A DNA stretch of 12,482 bases. Origin: Candidatus Desantisiibacteriota bacterium. GTDB taxonomy: Bacteria; UBA9089; CG2-30-40-21. This document shows positions 8,101 to 11,900 of this stretch, piece by piece (position 1 is the first letter of the stretch; every line of letters begins with the position of its first letter). The notes below the pieces were generated by a model, which saw only the letters and a program-made list of their open reading frames with translations, did not search any database and was not told the DNA's origin. The DNA lies in contig JACQYP010000022.1 in assembly GCA_016208205.1 (NCBI GenBank), forward strand, positions 1 to 12,482, given 5' to 3'. Position numbers and translations under genes: made by a program.

Positions 8101-8449
8101 CCCTCAGTTTGACCCGATTAGTTGTCAGATATGGTTTGCCATTCCAGGGCCCGGGACATATACCCTGACCATTTCTGAGGCTCAAGGAAACCTTGATTCA
8201 TTGATGGTTTATCCAGTTCCATTCAGACAGGCATTGGGTGATACCCATATTATCTTCAAGGGATTAACCGGAGATGCTGTTATCCGGATATATGATCTGG
8301 CCGGTGATCTCATTCGGGAACAGAAGCATGTATCCATAGAATGGAGATGGCCTGTAATAGATGAAGGGATTTCGTCGGGAATATATTTTTTTGTAGTGAT
8401 TGATAATGAGGAGAGGAAAAGGGTGGGACGGATAGTGATAATTCGATGA
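2195..8449 (+). CDS. Giant secreted multidomain protein, putative zinc peptidase with VCBS and Ig-like repeats
   Basis: The 2084-residue product opens with a signal peptide (1-27; LIISIIFCLLSNIAIASS) and a small N-terminal domain (about 30-120). Next comes a peptidase-like domain (about 165-420) with HEAGHIFYALDEY at 342-354; an HExxH followed by DEY resembles M64-type metallopeptidases, so zinc-dependent proteolysis is likely but the family is not certain. Fibronectin/Ig-like regions (about 420-650) precede eight DxDxDG-type VCBS/FG-GAP repeats (664 to about 1015), which should form a calcium-binding beta-propeller. A carboxypeptidase-regulatory-like domain (1088-1170) and about seven Ig-like domains (1175-1850), several with a GYDQYNN-like motif, follow. 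The last 90 residues (VYPVPFR..., GIYFFVV...) resemble FlgD-Ig/type IX sorting tails, so surface anchoring or secretion is likely. ATG 2195 has no good ribosome binding site but is the only start giving a signal peptide. Two dispersed repeats are inserted in frame (residues 68-94 and 1354-1384). Confidence 0.9.
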   Translation: MKKFQTLSLKLIISIIFCLLSNIAIASSGLMILESRDIPGMRDCIARLEANGVRVVHVFPPCVVIGDFSSASAFSASLCENSASGVGAGSKPALYQDKVPDDVIQSIPPASAIGIMVWNAQFIPPTTKAPILSTEELPPPANDCRILKKQSSLTSAPYLNAPPYGGEFYDTSSYMAGKIAVGIILPESLGNTENWTTDEVNKVISEIQTAMDWWASIQPDSRLSFYYDIHTPFTDTKSVKISSEPINTSNEETWIKQVMNTLGYTESGKDYFYYVFDYNNDIRDMFGTHWAFTIFVADSSNDTNGCFPDNGFAYAYMGGPFIVMTYDNGNYGIDHMDSVCAHEAGHIFYALDEYSGASSKTERSGYLNVINSNHESNPASVPCIMKGLTSPFANHQVCYYTLGQLGLWDTDNDHIIDVLDSPPQIFLSPYSPDPTSNQNPIYIGHAQVTAVPNKNPQEQPPINDITINTISNIQYRINTDPWLSATASDGVFDEPEEDFTFTLSRLQNGTYTFGVRAIDSVGNISNYATDLLTIETYNHAPGSFSLISPADTFVIGVLKPEFDWEDAIDMDPDDVVSYTLWYAKDIDFTARTEVSGLSMSKYIPTVDLDDNSTYYWKVCAVDKSGNRTWSRQTRSFSTKKITITIEATLSCSANEIPTTPVVGDINNDGCPEIVFGGIPTQDSFTSSHLYVFKKYANNSIEVVWCKSTNGACLGVSLGDLNNDGKPEIAAYTYNQALNSGTLSAINPDASIRWATPIPNRTPFHPDNLYQRDSNLGDVNGDGCADVVINACDGSLWVISGKDGKEIWHKEFSGNWTGYCGKTAVVDLDNDGKSEVIIATTSHLGVYRHDGSLWWETEGCDFAIADLDGDKKPEIVIIGYVGSVRAYRYNGRAFWSQKYSLDAAVPAIADIDGDGKPEIILPVENKYICSLNGEDGSLLWKTENLNMGIWENGDMVITDLNDDGLMEIAGMSQEKAIVLIDAKTGKVIVNLDINIDFASMSPVVADVDNDGHAEILVPSGAGTDAEYKGKLIVLGCDTLWKGCRKVWNQISYYMTNIDAELLPTTDLSPWLTHNTWRAQLPEFIDSNRGVVIGMITDAQGLPVSGAKVQSSLNGVVNGSAISKPDGTYKIILLVPGDYTVSASSDGFFPASRTNVLIVLGSITNHIDFCLKKMPDEAFSVSVLPGTYSISILETHIWTAEVIDKNGKKVADGTVVNWQTNSGMVNPAISYTINGIATSTYTAPALSGIATITAIASSTLMPRDSSQIVIGVGTLYRLELLPRQAIVRAGGTCSFTAQAYDRSWQEIPDMEYRWATAAGMGSLSQAMGTSNTFAVGGQLGTETIMVNCVISLPDGNLESRIQNRESRICLSSIRDSRFAIRDSPASMTATAEVTIISADLHHIVITPGTSTVEVGNSTGFTAAGYDQYNHLLPDIKYNWATSMQFGSVAISVASSTRFIAGTVPGTTTINASLGTITASAAITIIPGRLHHIVIEPNVTGVQALSQQVFCARGYDQYSNCLTGILFDWTIDDRLGDISPLHGTQTTLTAGEFILDGRIIASSNGISGKATVTITPGNLGYFRFERIGNQQAGNEFAITITAMDKGGNIINNYGGIAILNDTINTTYPLAGFVSGTWTGTISITKAARGMTIQAEEQNGKIVGISNSFDVLPAKVSWIEVIPNYQEVMVDKTAFATARAYDQYNNRVTDALFDWMIAPASGSINRATGIFTAGTRLGTVSLIASSNNRYATATIRIIPGILDHFDFDNISHKIAGKEFPIRIIAHDRYHNLIDTFCDSADITDSTGSIMPQRTGTFTNGLWNGTVTINNLRLGLKITANYSGRCGTSNQFSALVDDDIGISTNGSITVQLDKGALNGTDYYPLITPDASSIHIERANKEFHQYPWVKQMMTMGINVLDGDNKPLTAGFGAPATMSVSYSHSTGSLDVKSIRLYQLDGEVWKHLSVSLPGVLPPQFDPISCQIWFAIPGPGTYTLTISEAQGNLDSLMVYPVPFRQALGDTHIIFKGLTGDAVIRIYDLAGDLIREQKHVSIEWRWPVIDEGISSGIYFFVVIDNEERKRVGRIVIIR
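2396..2476. repeat. Dispersed repeats inserted in frame in the giant gene (N-terminal domain)
   Basis: A CT-rich unit (CTCTGCGTTCTCCGCG, 2406-2421) is followed by a GTAGG-led hairpin: GGGCAGGTT (2454-2462), loop CTA, AACCTGCCC (2466-2474). The stretch encodes residues 68-94, low-complexity Ser/Ala/Gly between VVIGDF and VPDDVIQSI, which read as one continuous domain without it. The hairpin is of the same family as those at 2118, 8579, 11218 and 11351. Confidence 0.7.
6254..6346. repeat. AATCGCGAATC palindromic tandem repeat in frame in an Ig-like domain
   Basis: The 93 bases consist of variants of GAATCGCGAATC first in one and then the other orientation; GAATCGCGAAT (6281-6291) and ATTCGCGATTC (6305-6315) form a perfect 11-bp inverted repeat. 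They encode residues 1354-1384 (ESRIQNRESR, IRDSRFAIRDS), charged and unlike anything else in the protein. Neighbouring Ig-like repeats lack any such insert at the same place, so it is a late addition. Confidence 0.8.
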
Positions 8450-8479
8450 GAAAGCGGCATAATCTGCGATTTTTAAGAC

Positions 8480-8569
8480 ATAACCACGAAAGGTACGGAA
8501 AACACGAAAAAGTTCTGTTCGATTATTAATTTTCATGCCTTTCGTGTGTTTCGTGTGTTTCGTGGTTAT
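8480..8569. repeat. Large inverted repeat of CACGAAA units after the giant gene
   Basis: ATAACCACGAAA (8480-8491) and TTTCGTGGTTAT (8558-8569) are a perfect 12-bp inverted repeat. The inside is built from further ACACGAAA units (8501-8508 and, inverted, 8540-8556). Related CACGAAA runs occur at 11152-11185 and 11752-11769. It starts 31 bases after the stop codon and could shape the mRNA 3' end, but it lacks a T tract, so I call it a dispersed repeat rather than a terminator. Confidence 0.65.
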
Positions 8570-8578
8570 TTATTTAGC

Positions 8579-8597
8579 GTAGGATGCGTTACGCACC
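8579..8597. repeat. GTAGGATGCGTTACGCACC element
   Basis: A GTAGG lead is followed by TGCGT-T-ACGCA, a 5-bp dyad flanked by GG/CC. Units of this kind (GTAGGATGCG..., GGTGCGTAACGCATCCTAC) are known dispersed repeats in several bacterial groups. Its lead GCGTAGG is shared with the other hairpins of this window. Confidence 0.5.
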
Positions 8598-8685
8598 GTA
8601 TTCTTAGGTGAGTAAAATCGTTATTTGTGACCTCGCTGAGTATATTTTTTAACCGGCTGCTTACAAAATAGTTATGAGGTTAATC

Positions 8686-11139
8686 ATGAGGTTGTCAGGA
8701 ATTTTGCCAAACTTAACATGTCTTTCTTCTCTGTGCCTTTGTGCCTTTGTGTCTTTGTGCCTTTGTGCCTTTCCTTTAGACTGCTTTGGGTTCAGCGAAA
8801 GGTTTGTTGGTGCAAGACCACTTGGTATGGGAGGGGCATTTGTAGCTGTAGCAGATGATGCCAATGCTATGAGCTGGAATCCGGCCGGATTGCCGATGCT
8901 CCAGCAATATGAATTTAATAATGTTTGGGGAAAACAGGATAATCTGGGCAAGGAGAACCTTTATTCCAGCCTGATTGTCCCTGCATTTAATGAAAATTGT
9001 GCCCTTGGTTTTGGCTGGCAGAATCTGAAATATAAACCAATTTCCTTTTCAAGGGGTGAATGGGCATTTGCCTGTGCCAGACGGGCAGGGAAATGGTTGC
9101 TGGGCGGATGCGGACGGTCTATCTATAGAAGTACTAATCGACAAATACCGGATAAAGAGATAGGGATTACAATGGATACCGGAGCATTGTGGATTCCATG
9201 TCCCACCCTGCGATTGGGTTTTGTAAAGTACGCTATGTTTGGTACAGATTTACAAAAGGATGAGCATGTCCGATATAAAATGGGCTTATGCTATCATCCA
9301 CCTGCAAACGAAACCCTTTTATTTGCTATGGATAGGGATAATCTTGGCTCTTGTTGGGGCATTGAATTTCGCTTGAGGAAACAAATACTCAAAACAGATA
9401 TTGTCTTAAGGCTTGGTTCTAATTCCAGTAAAGGGATAAGCATTAAACAGGCAAATGTCCTTGATGCAAACCTGTTACAATTTGACTATGCCTCGTCTGG
9501 AGGTAATTCATATTCCTCTATCTCTCTGGGCTACGATTATATCACCTCTTTGTTTAATCTTCATGGAATATCATTGGACCCATTCTTCAGCAATCTTTAT
9601 GTGTGTACCTACAAATCTCTTGGAAATGGGAAGATTCCCCTGGGCACAATTACAGTAGAGAATAAGATGCAGGATGTCCCCATGGATGTCTGGGTAACAA
9701 TAGACATGAAGGAATATACGGATAATAAGGCTGTTCCGTTGAAGATGGAGTTGACGCTTGAGAAGAAAGAAGGCACAAAGGCACAAAGGCACAAAGGCAC
9801 AAAGGGGGGAGGAGAAGGAGACAGGAAGCAGGAGGCAGTCGGCAGTGGGACTATTCAAGCAGGGGGAACAAGTACACTCATGGGGACAATTACCTCAAAG
9901 GAAGAAGGCACAAAGGCACAGTTGAACCCTCTCCCAGTCCCTCTCACATTAGGAGAGGGAGAAAGGCACAGAGGCAAAGAGGCAGGAGGCAGCAGTACGA
10001 TAGTAGCACAGGCTTCCAGCCCCTCCTGCCTCCTGCCTACTTTTAATCGGTTAAAAGAGCCTTCTGTGGTTGAGAAGAATGCTGCAGAAACTAAAGAAAA
10101 GGAACGGTTAGATAGATGTACTATCCCGCCGGGTTATATTGCCAGAATAAAGCTGATAAATCTTCCTTTGGACGAAAGTATCCTGAAGGTAAAGGGCAAT
10201 GTCTCTGTCTCGCCGGAGATTAAGCTTTATTATACCTTGCGGGATGAGGTTAAGGAAACTACCCCAAAATGTGGAAATGTGAACATCTGTGGGAATAATG
10301 GGACAGGCACATATCAGGTAAATTGGAATCAGCATGGATTGCTGACGACATTTATGGTTATCAAGGAAGATTCGTTTATGGCTGATTTTATGAATGAGGT
10401 CAAGAGATGTTATCTCAAGACAAAGGAGTCTGCTGTATTTCCTGAAGGCTTTCCTGAGAATACCTTTAAGGCAATGTATCTCTTTGATGTCTTGAAAATG
10501 TGGGGAATAACATATGCTGAGAGAAAGGATTATAAAATAGGTGGTTCAAAGGATGCATATCTTCGCATGCCTGATGAAATATTGGGTGGCAGGTTTGCTA
10601 ATGGAAACGATGAAGACCTATCTGTTCTCCTGGCTGCCTGCCTGAAATACTGGGACATACCCATAGGATTTTTGAATGGTGGTCATGCTAAGAAAGAAAA
10701 CTTTATGCCCATATTCTCTACAGGCATACCTGCTAAGGATGGAACGCTCACCATAGGTTATAATGATATATTCCTCTTTAATCCGGAATGGGACAAGGAA
10801 ACAACATGGCTGCCCTTAAGAATACCAAAATGGAAGGATAATTTTATTGTCATCTGTCAACAGGGTATGGAATTCTATAGAGGAGAAGAGGATGGGAAAA
10901 AGTCAAAGGAAACATATAGCTTTAAGAGCATCTTCCTGCCAAAGGAGAGTAATTTTACTCCTTCAATACCTATGAAGGGAGCTGGTGAAAAAGGCGAAAA
11001 GAAGATAGTATTTTCAGATAAGTTTTGGGCAAAAGTTTACGAAGAGTTCCGGATAGATATTCAGAAGTTTAATGAACTCAGCTCTTACAGAAAATTCTTT
11101 GGAGAGGTGAAGGTAGAGCCGATTAAAAGTGAAAAGTGA
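8686..11139 (+). CDS. PorV/UPF0164-like outer-membrane protein with degenerate transglutaminase-like C-terminal half
   Basis: The 817-residue product has a signal peptide (about 1-35) followed by ARPLGMGGAFVAVADD and MSWNPAGL (43-69), the opening signature of PorV/UPF0164-type barrels. The barrel-like part runs to about 308. An Ig-like region follows (TITVENKMQDVPMDVWV..., then IPPGYIARIKLINLPLDESIL), interrupted by a polar, repeat-encoded linker (about 363-453). From about 545 the sequence follows the transglutaminase-like domain often found with such barrels, but the usual G-x-CDD is GNDED (640-644), so the catalytic Cys is absent; a His (667, GGHA) remains and the WxPVE-type strand reads WLPLRI (708-713). 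It is probably a non-enzymatic envelope scaffold. ATG 8686 is chosen over ATG 8674 because GAGGT (8676-8680) is well spaced from it. The hydrophobic core of the signal peptide is encoded by an 8-base tandem repeat. The gene lies 236 bases after the giant gene and appears to be a separate unit. Confidence 0.85.
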   Translation: MRLSGILPNLTCLSSLCLCAFVSLCLCAFPLDCFGFSERFVGARPLGMGGAFVAVADDANAMSWNPAGLPMLQQYEFNNVWGKQDNLGKENLYSSLIVPAFNENCALGFGWQNLKYKPISFSRGEWAFACARRAGKWLLGGCGRSIYRSTNRQIPDKEIGITMDTGALWIPCPTLRLGFVKYAMFGTDLQKDEHVRYKMGLCYHPPANETLLFAMDRDNLGSCWGIEFRLRKQILKTDIVLRLGSNSSKGISIKQANVLDANLLQFDYASSGGNSYSSISLGYDYITSLFNLHGISLDPFFSNLYVCTYKSLGNGKIPLGTITVENKMQDVPMDVWVTIDMKEYTDNKAVPLKMELTLEKKEGTKAQRHKGTKGGGEGDRKQEAVGSGTIQAGGTSTLMGTITSKEEGTKAQLNPLPVPLTLGEGERHRGKEAGGSSTIVAQASSPSCLLPTFNRLKEPSVVEKNAAETKEKERLDRCTIPPGYIARIKLINLPLDESILKVKGNVSVSPEIKLYYTLRDEVKETTPKCGNVNICGNNGTGTYQVNWNQHGLLTTFMVIKEDSFMADFMNEVKRCYLKTKESAVFPEGFPENTFKAMYLFDVLKMWGITYAERKDYKIGGSKDAYLRMPDEILGGRFANGNDEDLSVLLAACLKYWDIPIGFLNGGHAKKENFMPIFSTGIPAKDGTLTIGYNDIFLFNPEWDKETTWLPLRIPKWKDNFIVICQQGMEFYRGEEDGKKSKETYSFKSIFLPKESNFTPSIPMKGAGEKGEKKIVFSDKFWAKVYEEFRIDIQKFNELSSYRKFFGEVKVEPIKSEK
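8730..8772. repeat. TTTGTGCC octamer tandem repeat encoding the signal-peptide core
   Basis: Five units of TTTGTGCC occur in a row, the first with one change (TCTGTGCC) and the third with another (TTTGTGTC at 8746-8753). They encode residues 16-29, LCLCAFVSLCLCAF, which is the hydrophobic segment of the signal peptide. The inverse unit GGCACAAA occurs four times in the same gene at 9772-9803, and single units at 9907-9914, 11780-11787 and 11803-11810. Confidence 0.85.
9772..10040. repeat. Composite of nested dispersed repeats encoding a linker
   Basis: In order: four exact GGCACAAA units (9772-9803), a GCAGGAGGCA unit (9828-9837), another GGCACAAA (9907-9914), an inverted pair CCCTCTCC/GGAGAGGG (9927-9934 and 9952-9959), GCAGGAGGCA (9982-9991) and its inverted copy (10027-10036), and GCACAGGCTTCCAGCC (10006-10021), which is the exact inverse of 11272-11287 in the downstream intergenic region. 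The frame stays open throughout and encodes a Lys/Gly/Ser/Thr-rich linker (GTKAQRHKGTK...) between two strands of an Ig-like region. Confidence 0.8.
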
Positions 11140-11217
11140 AAGGAATTTTTTATCATGAAATCACGAAAGAATGAAAGCACGAAATGGAATTTGTAGTAAA
11201 TTATATGGTTTCAGGAA

Positions 11218-11242
11218 GGCTCGTTTGGGAAACGAGCCCTAC
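11218..11242 (-). repeat. GTAGG-led hairpin repeat
   Basis: GGCTCGTTT (11218-11226), loop GGG, AAACGAGCC (11230-11238), followed by CTAC. On the minus strand it reads GTAG, then stem GGCTCGTTT, loop CCC, AAACGAGCC. A partial third arm (AAACGAGCC, 11247-11255) follows. It has the same lead and loop as the copy at 11351-11375 but a different paired stem. Confidence 0.7.
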
Positions 11243-11267
11243 AGGGAAACGAGCCTTACATATGGGA

Positions 11268-11286
11268 CACAGGCTGGAAGCCTGTG
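11268..11286. repeat. CACAGGCT hairpin repeat
   Basis: CACAGGCT (11268-11275), loop GGA, AGCCTGTG (11279-11286) is a perfect 8-bp hairpin. Sixteen bases of it (11272-11287) recur inverted in the coding linker of the PorV-like gene at 10006-10021. Confidence 0.7.
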
Positions 11287-11350
11287 CCACCTATTATGTT
11301 TAGTAACACAGATTTCCTTCTTGCCTGTGACTAAAATTTGAATCTGAAAT

Positions 11351-11375
11351 GTAGGGTGTGTTTCCCAAACACACC
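11351..11375 (+). repeat. GTAGG-led hairpin repeat
   Basis: GTAG is followed by stem GGTGTGTTT (11355-11363), loop CCC and AAACACACC (11367-11375). It is a sister of the copies at 11218-11242 and 2450-2474, with compensating stem differences. Confidence 0.7.
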
Positions 11376-11526
11376 TTTGCCGGATACCAAATCAACGGTT
11401 ATTTTCTCCAAATCCGTATTAAATTCGTTTTCCAGACTTCTACAATCTTCACTGCGTCAATGAGTGAAAAGCGTTAAAAATCAATAGGATAGGTCTTTTG
11501 TCGCTAAATTGGACATTCAAGAAACT

Positions 11527-11547
11527 AAAGCTTGTCCAATGCAGGGA
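11527..11547. repeat. Decayed GCTTGTCC hairpin repeat, copy 3
   Basis: AAGCTTGTCC is followed directly by AATGCAGGGA. Compared with the copies at 606-630 and 675-701, five bases (CTGTG or CTGCG) are missing, which destroys the hairpin. Confidence 0.5.
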
Positions 11548-11583
11548 TCGGTAATGGGTCAGCAGCGGTAGACAATACCTCAG

Positions 11584-11632
11584 CGTCATTGCGAGCGTCA
11601 TTGCGAGGAGCTACTGCGACGAAGCAATGACG
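11584..11632. repeat. CGTCATTGCGAG dispersed repeat cluster
   Basis: CGTCATTGCGAG occurs twice back to back (11584-11595 and 11596-11607), and GCAATGACG (11624-11632) closes a 9-bp inverted pair with the second copy. Units of the CGTCATTGCGAGGAGC type are a known dispersed palindromic repeat in many bacteria; the tandem doubling of one arm is less usual. Confidence 0.7.
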
Positions 11633-11779
11633 GGTTGGTAGTTTTTCTCGTTGCTTGCTAACCTATTACGGAATATCTTCAATTTCGTTACAAAATGTCC
11701 AAAAATTTTCTTGTCACATTGTAGAAGTCTGTTTTCTCTTGCTTTCTAATTTTTCGTGTTTTCGTGATAAGATTTTTAT

Positions 11780-11820
11780 TTTGTGCCTTTTGCGTTTCCT
11801 TCTTTGTGCCTCTTTGTGAT
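11780..11820. repeat. TTTGTGCC octamer units upstream of the Asp-box gene
   Basis: TTTGTGCC occurs at 11780-11787 and 11803-11810 with a partial third unit after it. This is the same octamer that forms the signal-peptide core of the PorV-like gene. It lies just upstream of the promoter at 11838. Confidence 0.6.
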
Positions 11821-11837
11821 TAATCTGATAAAAAATA

Positions 11838-11866
11838 TTGACATAATAAATAAAATATGGTATATT
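11838..11866 (+). promoter_or_regulatory. Sigma-70 promoter of the Asp-box gene
   Basis: TTGACA (11838-11843) and TATATT (11861-11866) are separated by 17 bases, placing the transcript start near 11873 and leaving a leader of about 28 bases with the ribosome binding site AAAGGAGG (11883-11890). The -35 box is perfect and the -10 box differs by one base. Confidence 0.75.
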
Positions 11867-11900
11867 AAATTAATATTATCTTAAAGGAGGAACATGAATC

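Larger units (their letters stand above)
11433..11731. repeat. Segment bracketed by a perfect 14-bp inverted repeat
   Basis: CAGACTTCTACAAT (11433-11446) and ATTGTAGAAGTCTG (11718-11731) are exact inverse copies. Inside, TTGGACATT (11509-11517) and AATGTCCAA (11694-11702) form a second nested inverted pair. The 299-base segment codes for nothing recognisable and contains the CGTCATTGCGAG cluster. The arrangement resembles a small non-autonomous element with terminal inverted repeats, though no clear target duplication is seen. Confidence 0.5.
11140..11837. other. Repeat-filled intergenic region
   Basis: No gene is visible between the PorV-like gene and the Asp-box gene. The stretch holds CACGAAA-type runs near both ends (11152-11185 direct, 11752-11769 inverted), three perfect short hairpins (11218, 11268, 11351), a 14-bp inverted repeat 285 bases apart (11433/11718), a decayed GCTTGTCC unit (11527-11547), a CGTCATTGCGAG cluster (11584-11632) and octamer units (11780-11810). 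It looks like an accumulation site for small non-coding repeats. Confidence 0.7.

Noticed and set aside
8674..8685. ATG 8674 as the start of the PorV-like gene
   Set aside because: It has no ribosome binding site, while ATG 8686 in the same frame is preceded by GAGGT at a suitable distance.
8730..8772. Sequencing or assembly artefact in the octamer array
   Set aside because: The units carry differences, the frame stays open through to a recognisable barrel, and the same octamer occurs elsewhere in the window; it is more likely real.
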